Positions 18,530 through 29,266 of a stretch of 57,768 bases of DNA are shown here, in pieces. This stretch comes from Robiginitomaculum sp. (lineage in GTDB: Bacteria; Pseudomonadota; Alphaproteobacteria; Caulobacterales; Maricaulaceae): positions 1 through 57,768 of the forward strand of contig NVVV01000009.1 of the NCBI GenBank assembly GCA_002733495.1, in the 5' to 3' direction. The position numbers and the translations under genes were made by a program. Each line of letters starts with the position of its first letter. Position 1 is the stretch's first letter. Under the pieces are notes generated by a model. That model saw only the letters and a list, made by a program, of their open reading frames with translations, was not told where the DNA came from and ran no database searches.

Positions 18530-19087
18530 GTGTCAGGCCAGGATGTAAAAACTTCCGGTGCGGCGGCCCGCTACGCCAAAGCGCTGTTTGAGTTGGCAAA
18601 AGAAGCCAATTGCATTGACAGTATCGAAGCGGAGCTGTCTGTGCTCAAGAATGCATTGACAGAGAATGCCGATCTTTCGGACGCCCTTAATTCCCCTGTG
18701 ATCGGGGCCGCCGAAAAAGCGGCTGTCATTACTGCGATCGCCAAAAAGGCCACGCTGTCCAAACTCACCACAAATTTTGTGGGCGCGGCGGCAAAGGCAG
18801 GACGAGCCGGTGAGCTGGCCCAAATGGCGGCAGCTTATGCCATGATGTGCGCCGAGGCCCGTGGGACCCTGCACGCCGAGGCCGCGACGGCACAGCCCAT
18901 GAGTGCCAAACAGGAAAAAGATCTGGCCAGCACACTGAAGAAAGTGCTGGGCCAAGACGTAAATATTGAAACGCGGGTTGATCCCGCATTGCTGGGTGGA
19001 CTGGTTATCAAAATCGGCTCACGTATGTTCGATAGTTCTCTCAAGTCAAAACTTGAGGGTCTAACGATGGTTATGAAAGAGAGCTAG
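18530..19087 (+). CDS. atpH: ATP synthase F1 subunit delta
   Basis: A protein of about 185 residues linking the F1 head to the peripheral stalk. The N-terminal helical domain begins [15 protein letters not shown], and the C-terminal domain has [20 protein letters not shown], a hallmark of AtpH. The first gene of the F1 operon, five bases before atpA. I choose the GTG at 18530, which gives [11 protein letters not shown] like other alphaproteobacterial delta subunits. ATGs at 18497 and 18475 are possible but would add a 10-20 residue basic extension. F0 genes are absent, as usual in this class. Confidence 0.9.
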   Translation: MSGQDVKTSGAAARYAKALFELAKEANCIDSIEAELSVLKNALTENADLSDALNSPVIGAAEKAAVITAIAKKATLSKLTTNFVGAAAKAGRAGELAQMAAAYAMMCAEARGTLHAEAATAQPMSAKQEKDLASTLKKVLGQDVNIETRVDPALLGGLVIKIGSRMFDSSLKSKLEGLTMVMKES

Positions 19088-19092
19088 GCGTC

Positions 19093-20622
19093 ATGGATAT
19101 CCGTGCGGCGGAAGTTTCTGCAATCCTCAAAAAACAAATCAAGGGCTATGATGCCAAGGCGAAAGTCTCGGATGTTGGCCAGGTGCTGTCCGTTGGTGAC
19201 GGTATCGCCCGGGTCTATGGTCTGGACGAAGTGCAAGCCGGGGAAATGGTCGAGTTTCCAGGCGGCGTAAAAGGCATGGCCTTAAACCTTGAGCGCGACA
19301 ATGTTGGCGTGGTGATTTTCGGTGAAGACCGGGGTATTCGCGAAGGCGACACCGTCAAGCGTCTTGGCGAGATCGTTGACGTTCCGGTGGGCAAGGAATT
19401 GCTGGGCCGTGTGGTCAACGCCCTGGGCGAGCCAATCGACGGCAAAGGCCCGATCAAATCCAAAAAACGTGCCCGTGTCGATGTAAAAGCCCCCGGGATT
19501 ATTCCACGCAAATCCGTACACGAGCCAATGGCTACAGGCATCAAGGCCATTGACGCGCTGATCCCCATCGGTCGTGGCCAGCGCGAGCTGATCATTGGTG
19601 ACCGCCAGACCGGCAAAACGGCCATCGCCATTGACGCCATTCTTAACCAAAAGCACGTCAATCAGAGCGATGATGAGAGCAAGAAGCTCTATTGCATCTA
19701 TGTGGCCATTGGCCAGAAGCGCTCAACTGTTGCGCAGATCGTAAAAACGCTCGAAGAAAATGGCGCTATGGAATATTCCATTGTTGTGGCCGCCACCGCC
19801 TCCGAGCCGGCACCGCTGCAATATCTGGCACCCTTTACCGGCTGTGCAATGGGCGAATTTTTCCGCGATAACGGCATGCATGCCTTGATCGTTTATGATG
19901 ATCTGTCCAAACAAGCCGTGGCCTATCGCCAGATGTCCTTGTTGCTGCGTCGTCCGCCAGGCCGCGAAGCCTATCCCGGTGATGTATTCTATCTGCATTC
20001 CCGTCTTCTGGAACGCGCCGCCAAGCTCAGCGACGAGCACGGTGGTGGGTCTTTGACGGCCCTGCCGATCATTGAAACCCAGGCTAATGACGTTTCCGCC
20101 TATATCCCGACCAATGTGATCTCGATCACCGATGGTCAGATATTTTTGGAAACCGACCTTTTCTATCAAGGCATTCGCCCGGCGGTAAATGTCGGCCTGT
20201 CGGTCAGCCGGGTTGGCTCTGCGGCCCAGACCAAGATCATGAAGAAGGTTGCTGGCCCGGTTAAGGGCGAATTGGCGCAATATCGCGAAATGGCGGCCTT
20301 TGCCAAATTTGGCTCAGACCTTGATGCCTCCACCCAGGCCATGCTGGCCCGAGGCGAGCGCCTGACCGAGTTGTTGAAGCAGGCACAGTTCTCTCCTTTG
20401 TCTATGGCCGAAGAATCCTGCTCGATTTATGCGGGCACACGGGGCTATCTGGACAAAATCAAGGTTGCGGATGTTCAGCGCTATGAAGAAGAATTGCTGC
20501 TGTATCTGCATGCGGATCATGAAGATTTGCTGGACGATATTACCAAAGAGCAAGCCTTGACTGATGACATCGAAAAAGCGCTTAAAGCGGCCCTTAAAAC
20601 ATTCACCAAACGCTTTGCGTGA
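19093..20622 (+). CDS. atpA: ATP synthase F1 subunit alpha
   Basis: A 509-residue subunit, the standard length. It has the P-loop GDRQTGKTA, the N-terminal [16 protein letters not shown] region that contacts delta, and the alpha signature [17 protein letters not shown] with the Arg finger in VSRVGS. Three alpha subunits alternate with beta around the gamma shaft and bind nucleotide non-catalytically. It is followed after 24 bases by atpG, with AAGGA before the atpG ATG. Confidence 0.97.
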   Translation: MDIRAAEVSAILKKQIKGYDAKAKVSDVGQVLSVGDGIARVYGLDEVQAGEMVEFPGGVKGMALNLERDNVGVVIFGEDRGIREGDTVKRLGEIVDVPVGKELLGRVVNALGEPIDGKGPIKSKKRARVDVKAPGIIPRKSVHEPMATGIKAIDALIPIGRGQRELIIGDRQTGKTAIAIDAILNQKHVNQSDDESKKLYCIYVAIGQKRSTVAQIVKTLEENGAMEYSIVVAATASEPAPLQYLAPFTGCAMGEFFRDNGMHALIVYDDLSKQAVAYRQMSLLLRRPPGREAYPGDVFYLHSRLLERAAKLSDEHGGGSLTALPIIETQANDVSAYIPTNVISITDGQIFLETDLFYQGIRPAVNVGLSVSRVGSAAQTKIMKKVAGPVKGELAQYREMAAFAKFGSDLDASTQAMLARGERLTELLKQAQFSPLSMAEESCSIYAGTRGYLDKIKVADVQRYEEELLLYLHADHEDLLDDITKEQALTDDIEKALKAALKTFTKRFA

Positions 20623-20646
20623 ACTTTGGTATAAAGGAATAGTCCT

Positions 20647-21531
20647 ATGGCGAGTTTGAAGGAATTCCGCGATCGTATAGATAGCGTGAAATCCATTCAG
20701 AAAATCACCAAGGCCATGCAGATGGTGGCCGCAGCCAAATTGCGCCGTGCACAAGAAGCTGTTGAAGCTGCGCGCCCCTATGCCGCCCGTATGAGTGCGG
20801 TTGTGGGTAATCTGTCATCGGCCATGGATGGGCGCCCGGGCGCCCCTGAACTTCTGGTGGGAACCGGCAAAAGCGATGTGCACCTGTTGGTGGTCGCCAG
20901 TGCTGATCGTGGTTTGTGCGGCGGCTTTAACAGCCAGATCGCTCGCCATGCCCGCGCCGAAGTGTCCCGCCTGATCAGAGACGGCAAAACGGTCAAGATT
21001 TTGTGCGTCGGTGGTAAGGCCGCCGATCAGCTCAAACGCGTTTATGCCAAGCAGATTATTGACGTCATCAGCCTGCGCGAACACAAATCCATCGACAGCA
21101 CGATTGCCGCTGATATCTCAGCCCGCATATTGAGCATGTTTGAAGCCGGTGACTTTGATGTCTGCACACTGGTGTTTTCTCGGTTCCAATCTGTGATGTC
21201 ACAAGTGCCAACAGCGCAAGTGTTGATCCCTGCCATGCAATCGCTGGATGAAGATGCCGCCGCCGACCTTGGCGGCGCTGCCTATGATTATGAACCCGAT
21301 GAAGAAGACATCTTAAAAGTTCTGCTGCCCCGCAATCTGACCACACAGATTTTCCAGGCTTTGCTGGAAAATGTGGCCGGTGAGATGGGCGCAAAAATGT
21401 CGGCCATGGATAATTCCACCCGTAATGCCGGTGAAATGATCGACAAATTATCGCTGCAATATAACCGTAAACGTCAAAGCATGATTACCACCGAACTGAT
21501 CGAAATCATTGCCGGTGCCGAAGCCGTATAG
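20647..21531 (+). CDS. atpG: ATP synthase F1 subunit gamma
   Basis: A 294-residue central-stalk subunit. The N-terminal helix [20 protein letters not shown] and the C-terminal helix ([20 protein letters not shown], then ending in [14 protein letters not shown]) form the coiled coil that rotates inside the alpha3beta3 ring; the middle is a Rossmann-like domain ([11 protein letters not shown]). The length and order in the operon are standard. Confidence 0.97.
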   Translation: MASLKEFRDRIDSVKSIQKITKAMQMVAAAKLRRAQEAVEAARPYAARMSAVVGNLSSAMDGRPGAPELLVGTGKSDVHLLVVASADRGLCGGFNSQIARHARAEVSRLIRDGKTVKILCVGGKAADQLKRVYAKQIIDVISLREHKSIDSTIAADISARILSMFEAGDFDVCTLVFSRFQSVMSQVPTAQVLIPAMQSLDEDAAADLGGAAYDYEPDEEDILKVLLPRNLTTQIFQALLENVAGEMGAKMSAMDNSTRNAGEMIDKLSLQYNRKRQSMITTELIEIIAGAEAV

Positions 21532-21557
21532 AGCTGATTGAAAATCGGCTCTTATAA

Positions 21558-23033
<1,476 letters not shown>

Positions 23034-23237
23034 ATGGCAGGGGCTGACCAAAAGCTGGATCTGGCGGACTGCATTAATGATGTGTGTCCCTAGTCCGGCG
23101 ATCCGGTCAGCGCCGAGGCCTTGAGTACCTATTGCGGGCAAGTGGTTGGCTTTTGCAACCCCGGATGCCGCGATAAATTTGAAAAGGCGACCAGCCTTTT
23201 TGAAACCAAGTTGAAGCGTGCGACAGCACAAGGGTAA
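23034..23237 (+). pseudogene. Small Cys-rich CPWSG/CNPGCRDKF-type gene with an in-frame amber stop
   Basis: A 67-codon frame starts one base-step after the atpD stop (TAAATG) and ends TAA at 23235-23237, five bases before atpC. It is interrupted by TAG at 23091-23093, codon 20, in the context VCP-stop-SGDPV. The downstream part has VVGFCNPGCRDKFEKA. Small alphaproteobacterial proteins of this family read CPWSGxPV...GFCNPGCRDKF, so the TAG replaces a TGG Trp codon by a single change. The rest of the frame is clean, suggesting a recent nonsense mutation, readthrough or a sequencing error. The family is Cys-rich and YHS-like, with unknown function. Confidence 0.8.
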
Positions 23238-23242
23238 GCGCA

Positions 23243-23644
23243 ATGGCGGCTAAATTGAAATTCTCACTGGTGTCCCCGGAAAAGGAATTGTTTTCCGGAG
23301 AAGTGGACGGCGTGGATGTGCCCGGCGAAGAGGGTGATTTTGGTGTTCTGCCCAATCACGCGCCGGTCATGACCACTATTCGCATGGGCACCATCGCCAT
23401 TAAAGACGGACAAGAGACCCGGCGTATGTTTTTGCGTGGCGGCTTTGCCGATGTCACCCCCGAAGGCCTGATCATTCTGGCCGAAGAAGCGGTGGATATT
23501 GCCGGGCTGGACGCAGAAAATCTGGCCAAGGATGTCCGCGATGCCGAAGAAGACTTAGCCGATGCCAAAACTGAGGTTAACCGCACGACAGCTAGCGAAC
23601 GTCTGGACTATGCTCGCGGTCTTCTGGACGCCGTTAACAGTTAA
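23243..23644 (+). CDS. atpC: ATP synthase F1 subunit epsilon
   Basis: A 133-residue subunit with the N-terminal beta-sandwich (KLKFSLVSPEKELFSGEVDGV, GDFGVLPNHAPV) and a C-terminal helical hairpin (ENLAKDVRDAEEDLADAK...LDYARGLLDAV). It binds gamma and regulates rotation. The last gene of the operon; no clear terminator hairpin is visible in the 17 bases before the convergent DUF2332 gene stop. Confidence 0.95.
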   Translation: MAAKLKFSLVSPEKELFSGEVDGVDVPGEEGDFGVLPNHAPVMTTIRMGTIAIKDGQETRRMFLRGGFADVTPEGLIILAEEAVDIAGLDAENLAKDVRDAEEDLADAKTEVNRTTASERLDYARGLLDAVNS

Positions 23645-23661
23645 AGCCAGGTTTCTGTCTC

Positions 23662-24807
23662 TTAAAACATTTCAATTTCTGTGGGGTGCGCCGTGGCGGC
23701 GCCAAAATAATGTGTGTGCAAACCACCCTGCCCGTCCGGCCTGTGCACCTTGATCAATTGTTCTTGTCCCTCGGCAAAATCCGGCAAAGCCTCCCCAGTG
23801 CGCGGCATTTCAAATTCTACCCACAGACAGTCTTTATCCGCCCACGTCCCATTAAAGGCAGCACCGATAGCGCGGCGCAAAGCGGCATAATGATCATCAT
23901 CCAGATAACAAGAGGCCACCGTATTGAACACCACCACCATGGGTGTGTCGGCAACGCCTCGTTCAGATAGATGTTCCACACAGGCCACCATATCGCCGCG
24001 CTCAAAGCGCACATCATAGCGCGCCTGAATTTCAATGGCGGCACGCAGACGGGCAAGGCGCGGCGCATTGTCAGGCCAGATCAGCGCTTCCAGAATACGC
24101 TTCTGGTTTTCTTCTTTGCAATCAAGCGGATTAAGATCACAGCCGATACGCGCGCCCATGGCGGCGCTTAAATCTGGCAAATGGGCCAGTGATGAGAGCG
24201 CACGTTCTGCGCCCATACCGTTAAGCGTGATTTCAAAACATGGATCACCCTTTCGTGCCCAAACCTGACCCGCCGGGCCATCCACCTGATAACCATAGCC
24301 ATCGGCCACCAGCCCAAGGCCAGCACTGCACCCCAGTTCGATCAAGGTGATGGCGGGCCGCGCCTTCTGCCAGTGCGCCAACACCGGCAACAGCCAGGCC
24401 AGCCCCCTCGAGGTTTCATTGGTCTGGATCGTCTCTTGGCGTAAAAACGGCACCATCTGTTGATGGCATTGCGACAGGGTCGTTTTTATGGCCATGGCCA
24501 GATCATTGGCCTGATCAGGTGCAAAGGCACCGCCGCAACTGGCATAGAATGATTTCAGTTCTGGGGCATTGCCTTGCAGCACCTGTTCGTGAATGGCCCC
24601 AGCTAGCAAAAGCGGACGTTCAAACCAGGCGGTAAAACTGCGCCCGTGCCAACAATAATCCACCGTTTCAAAAAACGCGCATAAGGCTGGATCAGCTCGC
24701 CCGTCTTTGCGAGCCTGATAAAGCTCCAACAGATAGTTATATAGCGCCGCATAGAGCGGGGACGTTTTCTGGCAATAGTCGGCTTGTAAATACAGGTCGC
24801 CGATCAT
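23662..24807 (-). CDS. DUF2332 domain-containing protein
   Basis: A 381-residue protein that matches the DUF2332 pattern: an N-terminal helical half (YQKTSPLYAAL-like, CGRSFTAW-type segments) followed by a methyltransferase-like region with ELGCSAGLGL, RIGCDLNPLD and a VVFNTVASCYL strand. The ELGxSAGLxL glycine loop suggests S-adenosylmethionine binding, but no activity has been assigned to the family. It lies 29 bases downstream of the nitroreductase gene on the same strand, so the two are probably co-transcribed. Confidence 0.72.
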   Translation of the reverse strand: MIGDLYLQADYCQKTSPLYAALYNYLLELYQARKDGRADPALCAFFETVDYCWHGRSFTAWFERPLLLAGAIHEQVLQGNAPELKSFYASCGGAFAPDQANDLAMAIKTTLSQCHQQMVPFLRQETIQTNETSRGLAWLLPVLAHWQKARPAITLIELGCSAGLGLVADGYGYQVDGPAGQVWARKGDPCFEITLNGMGAERALSSLAHLPDLSAAMGARIGCDLNPLDCKEENQKRILEALIWPDNAPRLARLRAAIEIQARYDVRFERGDMVACVEHLSERGVADTPMVVVFNTVASCYLDDDHYAALRRAIGAAFNGTWADKDCLWVEFEMPRTGEALPDFAEGQEQLIKVHRPDGQGGLHTHYFGAATAHPTEIEMF

Positions 24808-24836
24808 GATATTGCTCCATCATGCAAACTCCCTGA

Positions 24837-25538
24837 CTATGATTTAAAATCGGCGATTTCTGCGAGCGCCTTGCGGGTAATATCAGGCACCATAGCATGA
24901 TCATCCGGATGGCCGGCAACTATAATCATGACGGCGCGTTCGTTTTTTGGGCGTCCCAAAAGGTCGCGCAGAAAATTCATTGGGCTGGGAGTGTGGGTTA
25001 ATGTGGCCAGCCCGGCAGTGTGCAGACTGGCAATCAGCAGGCCACAGGCCAGCCCAACGCTTTCATGGATATAATAATTCTTGGAGCGCTCGCCGGTATC
25101 CGGATCAAGGGCGTAATTTTGCTGAAACACCACGATCAGCCAGGGCGCGGTTTCCAAAAAAGGCTTGTGCTCATCAGTGCCCAAATGCTCAAGATCGAGC
25201 AGCCATTCTTTTCCTGCCTTTCCCGCATAAAAGGCCTTTTCTTCTTTCTCGGCGGCACTGCGGATTTGCGCCTTTATCGTGGGGTCACTGATGGCGACAA
25301 AAAACCATGGCTGCTTATTGGCCCCCGACGGGGCACTACCGGCGGTACGCAGGGCATACTCGATCACCTCTTGTGGTATGGCCTGACTGGAAAAGTCGCG
25401 TACCGTGCGGCGCTTTTGCATATGCTGGAAAAACTCTCTGGCCTGCGTCACCATGGTTTCATCATCACACGTATCCATTTTTGGGAGAGGTATAAACTCT
25501 GCAGAAGGTGTTGAGGACAAAGCATTTTCTCCGTGCAT
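24837..25538 (-). CDS. Nitroreductase-fold flavoprotein, iodotyrosine-deiodinase-like
   Basis: A 233-residue FMN enzyme. RRTVRDFSSQAIP and SGANKQPW are the FMN-contacting loops. The pattern RTAGSAPSGANKQPWFF, KEEKAFYAGKAGKEWLLDL, KPFLETAPWLIVVFQQNY and TLTHTPSPMNFL follows the iodotyrosine deiodinase (IYD) branch of the nitroreductase superfamily, including the Glu-Tyr-Lys lid region (EKAFYAGKAGK). Bacterial IYD homologues can reductively dehalogenate halotyrosines; the true substrate here is untested. No ribosome binding site precedes the first ATG; a TTG six codons later with GGAGA upstream is an alternative start. Confidence 0.82.
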   Translation of the reverse strand: MHGENALSSTPSAEFIPLPKMDTCDDETMVTQAREFFQHMQKRRTVRDFSSQAIPQEVIEYALRTAGSAPSGANKQPWFFVAISDPTIKAQIRSAAEKEEKAFYAGKAGKEWLLDLEHLGTDEHKPFLETAPWLIVVFQQNYALDPDTGERSKNYYIHESVGLACGLLIASLHTAGLATLTHTPSPMNFLRDLLGRPKNERAVMIIVAGHPDDHAMVPDITRKALAEIADFKS

Positions 25539-25552
25539 TGTATGAAGATCGG

Positions 25553-25560
25553 TTAACCAT
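25553..25560 (+). promoter_or_regulatory. Candidate CtrA half-site upstream of the podJ-like gene
   Basis: TTAACCAT matches the 8-mer CtrA half-site known from Caulobacter. A second near-copy, TTAACCAA, is at 25594-25601. Both lie in the 187-base gap between the nitroreductase gene and the PodJ-like gene. The match is short, so chance is possible. Confidence 0.35.
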
Positions 25561-25725
25561 ATTTACGCGATCTTAACGCTATGGGCGCATTTGTTAACCA
25601 AGATTGACGCGGGGTTACCACAATAATTGCAGTGGTATGCCCCGTATATTGTATGTCTTACCGCGTATTTACACTGCATGTTGGTATGACTAACTTAAGA
25701 TTTGTCGACTAGGGGAGTGATTCGG

Positions 25726-28700
25726 ATGGCCACCGGCCCGTGGAGCGTTAAAGGGATTGATCCGCGCGCGCGTGAGGCTGCCAAGGCTGCCGCGCAGCGT
25801 GAAGGTCTGACCCTGGGCGAATGGATGAACCAGCGCCTGCTGAACGGTTCTGCTTCCAATGGCGACGATTCCCATCCGCAAACCCTTTCTTATGAAAGCC
25901 CACGCTTTGGGGCGCCCGGCACTGTGTCATCTTTCAACGGAATGGGCCGGCCTTATGCAGCTGGCAGCATTATCGAAGAACTGACGGCGCGGCTGGAGGC
26001 GGCGGAGCGACGCAGCACATTGGCCATTTCCGGCATTGACCAATCGGTGCTGGGCATGGTGACGCGCCTTGAACGCGTCGAGCGGGTCAATGATGAAATA
26101 TCCAGCACGCTGGAAAACCGCCTGGATGAGTTAAAAGACATGGGCACCCGGTCCCGCGACGAGTTGGACCGCATGATGGACAAGGTGGATCGCTCCACCG
26201 AAGACACGACCCGGCGGCTGGAAACCATGACCGAACATACCGAGGTCCAGCTGGGCAGCGTTCGCCATGAGCTATCCAAGGAGTTGGAGCTGGTCAATTC
26301 ACGCTCGGACGAGCTGAGCCAGCGTCTGGGGACTGCTGAGCGTATGACCGATAATGCAGTTCGCACACTGGAAAGCAGTTTTACCGCAGTCAATGAGCGC
26401 TTGCAACGCACCGAAAAAAAGCTGGGCGAGCACAATTCAGAAAACCTTGCTGATGTTTTCAATCGTCGTTTCAAAGTTTTAAGCGAAGAACTGGTCCATG
26501 TGGTGGCCCAAACCCGCGGACAATTAGCCTCGCAGATCGAGGCCCAGGCCGCCTCGCCCCGTCTTGACCAGTTTGAAGCGTCTTTACGCGATGTGCGCGG
26601 CCAGTTTACCTCATCCGAGCGTCGCCATGCCGACACACTGGAACGCATTGCCAGTGAAGTTGGAAAATTGGGCGGTGCGATCGAACATCGCTTTTCCGAA
26701 GCTGAGCGCAATACCGCCATTGGCCTTGATAAAATGCTCGATGCACGCTTTACCGAATTTCAGAATGACCATGCCAATGCCATCGATAAAATCGGCGACG
26801 GCCTGACCGGCGCGATCACACGCCTTGAAGAAAAATTGAATATTGTTGAGGCCCAGCGCGGGTCCGACGAAACGCTGGAGGCGCGTATCATCGCCTCCGA
26901 AGAGCGCACAGCCAGCATGGTCGAAGAGGCATTAGCCCGCATTCAGGACCGACTGGATAAAAACGCGGCAATTGAGAACGATGATAACTCGCCCGTTCAA
27001 AAGGCCATGATGGCGCTGGCTGAACGCCTGGAAGCACTTGAAGAAAGCACAAAGGCACCACCACCGTTTGACCCAACCACGGAGACAGACCCCGAAGAGG
27101 CCTATGCCGACACCTCATCATCCGAATCGGAGCTAAACCCGGCGCTGGAAGAAGTGCTCAGGCCACCACAGCATTTTGACGATGACATTTTACCCGCTCT
27201 GCCGCCGTTATCACCGGATATGGGCGAAGCCCGCAGCGCCGTCGAACATAGTCCTGTTGATCCTTATCAGGATCATTACGCGCCCTTGGGCGACGAGGGT
27301 GTTGATGCCTTCATCGCACCCGCTTACGACTTGCCAGAGGCCGACCCTTATGCGCCGGCTGGGGCAACAGCCGATGCCAATTTTGTTGCTGCCGCCAGAC
27401 GCAGCATGCGCGCAACAAATTCTGAACGCACAAATTCAGACAAACCTGCGCGACAGCACGGCGGTGCCCGCAAGCTCTATATGGCCGCCAGTGTCATAGC
27501 TATACTTGCCATCAGCGCTGCCGGTGCCATAACATTTATTGATTTTAGTGCCGATAATGGGGAGGCGAGAGGTGGGGCAAGCCAGGCCGATAATCAGAAC
27601 TGGGATGACTTGATAGACGGACAAAACCCTTCGGCACAACCACAAGAAATGGCTAAGGCCCAGACGCAAGACCCCGCACAGCACGCGCCTGTTCTGGACG
27701 GGGCAGAAGATACGAAATCAGCACAAATTCTGGACGGAGTTACGCCCCAACCAGCCAAGCCCAAGCCAGCGCCTGTCCGTCGCCCGGTCCGCACTGCACA
27801 GCAAAAGACACCGGCTCGGCAACAAAATGCGACCAACACAGCACCGATCACAGCCCCAAAGGCCAAACCCACCACCCCCGTGATCGTCGCCAGCCTGCCA
27901 GATAACATAGCGGCTACCGCCCCGACCCCCGCACTGTCCCGCGCTGTACCACAGCGCCCACCAGCCGGGACCCGCCTGAATATTCAGCAAGCGGCCCAAA
28001 ACGGTGATCCGGTGGCACAGTTTCAGCTAGCTTCGGCCAAGCTGGATGCCGGCAATGCCAGGGAAGGCGCGGCCATGATGCTGCAAGCGGCCAATCGTGG
28101 CTTGCCTGTTGCCCAATACCGTATGGGCAAGCTCTATGAAGACGGCCTTGGGGTCAGCAAGGATGAAAAAGAGGGGCGGCGCTGGACCGAACGGGCCGCC
28201 AATGGCGGCAATCAGCGCGCCATGCATAATCTGGCCATGATGTTTGCCGAAGGCAATAGTGTGCCTCAAAACTATGAAACCGCCGCCAAATGGTTTCAGG
28301 AAGCCGCCCGCATGGGCCTGACCAATTCCCAGTACAATCTAGCCTTTTTATACGAACAGGGCTTAGGTGTCCCCGAATCTCTGGCGCAGGCCTTTGCCTG
28401 GTATTCTATTGCCGCCAAGGCCGGCGATAAAGGCGCAGGGGAACGGGCAAAAGAGATTGATGCCACGCTGCCCACAGCCGCTAAAACCGAGGCCAAGACC
28501 ATCATTGCCAATTTTCGCTCACGACCGCTGGATCTGGCGGCCAATGGTATTTTCAACAATGTCAGCTGGGCACGGCCACAGCTAAATACTGCCCCCAATA
28601 TTGCCCGCGCCCAGATATTACTTGCCCGCCTTGGTTATAAACCGGGACCAGCCGATGGTAATCCGGGCAGCACCACGCGCACAGCCGTGATCGCCTATGA

Positions 28701-28779
28701 GCGCGATCAGGGGTTGGCGCAAACAGGGCGCATTGATGCCGCCCTTCTGGCCAAACTGGAAAGCTCCACCGTTAATTAA
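25726..28779 (+). CDS. PodJ-like polar localisation protein (coiled coil, TM, Sel1 repeats, peptidoglycan-binding domain)
   Basis: A protein of about 1017 residues. Order: N-terminal conserved patch (GPWSVKGIDPRAREAAKAAA), long cytoplasmic coiled coils (about 80-460), an acidic Pro-rich linker, one TM helix (about 585-606), a Pro/Ala-rich periplasmic linker, at least four Sel1 repeats (about 753-915) and a C-terminal PG_binding_1 domain (about 955-1012). This architecture and length match Caulobacter PodJ, which organises the flagellar/pilus pole. The ATG at 25726 has GGGGAG upstream; a TTG at 25702 is less likely. The Sel1 domain is on the periplasmic side, consistent with cell-wall contact. 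Confidence 0.82.
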   Translation: MATGPWSVKGIDPRAREAAKAAAQREGLTLGEWMNQRLLNGSASNGDDSHPQTLSYESPRFGAPGTVSSFNGMGRPYAAGSIIEELTARLEAAERRSTLAISGIDQSVLGMVTRLERVERVNDEISSTLENRLDELKDMGTRSRDELDRMMDKVDRSTEDTTRRLETMTEHTEVQLGSVRHELSKELELVNSRSDELSQRLGTAERMTDNAVRTLESSFTAVNERLQRTEKKLGEHNSENLADVFNRRFKVLSEELVHVVAQTRGQLASQIEAQAASPRLDQFEASLRDVRGQFTSSERRHADTLERIASEVGKLGGAIEHRFSEAERNTAIGLDKMLDARFTEFQNDHANAIDKIGDGLTGAITRLEEKLNIVEAQRGSDETLEARIIASEERTASMVEEALARIQDRLDKNAAIENDDNSPVQKAMMALAERLEALEESTKAPPPFDPTTETDPEEAYADTSSSESELNPALEEVLRPPQHFDDDILPALPPLSPDMGEARSAVEHSPVDPYQDHYAPLGDEGVDAFIAPAYDLPEADPYAPAGATADANFVAAARRSMRATNSERTNSDKPARQHGGARKLYMAASVIAILAISAAGAITFIDFSADNGEARGGASQADNQNWDDLIDGQNPSAQPQEMAKAQTQDPAQHAPVLDGAEDTKSAQILDGVTPQPAKPKPAPVRRPVRTAQQKTPARQQNATNTAPITAPKAKPTTPVIVASLPDNIAATAPTPALSRAVPQRPPAGTRLNIQQAAQNGDPVAQFQLASAKLDAGNAREGAAMMLQAANRGLPVAQYRMGKLYEDGLGVSKDEKEGRRWTERAANGGNQRAMHNLAMMFAEGNSVPQNYETAAKWFQEAARMGLTNSQYNLAFLYEQGLGVPESLAQAFAWYSIAAKAGDKGAGERAKEIDATLPTAAKTEAKTIIANFRSRPLDLAANGIFNNVSWARPQLNTAPNIARAQILLARLGYKPGPADGNPGSTTRTAVIAYERDQGLAQTGRIDAALLAKLESSTVN

Positions 28780-29132
28780 GATTTTTTCTTCAAACGCTGC
28801 ATATGCTGTGCATAGTCCAACGCTTTTTGTCCCCACTGACAAGCCTCGTCCATATCATCCATGGCGCTTTGCGGCATTTCCCAATAGCCATTCATCGGTT
28901 TTGGCTCATCGCCCTTGCCAAAATCAACCATGAAGGGACCGCTGCCTGCCTCCGCCAGATCTGCTTTCAGTTTGTCATCCGCTTTCAGGTACAGCACTTC
29001 ATTGCTGATCAGCGCAAACATCACCTCTTCACAATACAGCCCCACACCGCCGAACATGGGTCGGGCGCTAACCTCGCCCAGGTCGGACAGAAGATCGCAC
29101 ACAAAAGCCTTGAATTGTGATGACACCGCCAT
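28776..29132 (-). CDS. TfoX N-terminal domain protein
   Basis: A 118-residue protein consisting only of a TfoX_N domain: ARPMFGGVGLYCEEVMFALISN, LYLKADD, and WEMPxxAMDD. In Gammaproteobacteria the two-domain TfoX/Sxy promotes competence; the single-domain version here has no established role. It overlaps the stop of the PodJ-like gene by four bases, convergently. Confidence 0.82.
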   Translation of the reverse strand: MAVSSQFKAFVCDLLSDLGEVSARPMFGGVGLYCEEVMFALISNEVLYLKADDKLKADLAEAGSGPFMVDFGKGDEPKPMNGYWEMPQSAMDDMDEACQWGQKALDYAQHMQRLKKKS

Positions 29133-29217
29133 GGCTTTGTTCCCCCTATTTTATAGGCAAGCTTCTACCTTGTTTTTTCATTTGCGCGAAGCTGCAATTT
29201 TTGTTTCGATAAAATTA

Positions 29218-29246
29218 TTGACTAATTCGACCGAACGAATTATATT
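29218..29246 (+). promoter_or_regulatory. Strong sigma70-type promoter with an operator palindrome in its spacer
   Basis: The -35 box TTGACT (29218-29223) and -10 box TATATT (29241-29246) are separated by exactly 17 bases. A 20-base inverted repeat, TAATTCG-N6-CGAATTA (29223-29242), fills the spacer and touches both boxes. A GAGGAG ribosome binding site is at 29254-29259, and the tetR ATG is at 29267. This layout implies that the TetR protein represses its own operon by blocking RNA polymerase. Confidence 0.75.
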
Positions 29247-29266
29247 ACATTCTGAGGAGTAAAACA

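Noticed and set aside
23091..23093. TAG as a recoded amino acid (pyrrolysine type)
   Set aside because: No pyl genes are visible and TAG ends ordinary genes here, such as fabA; mutation or error is simpler.
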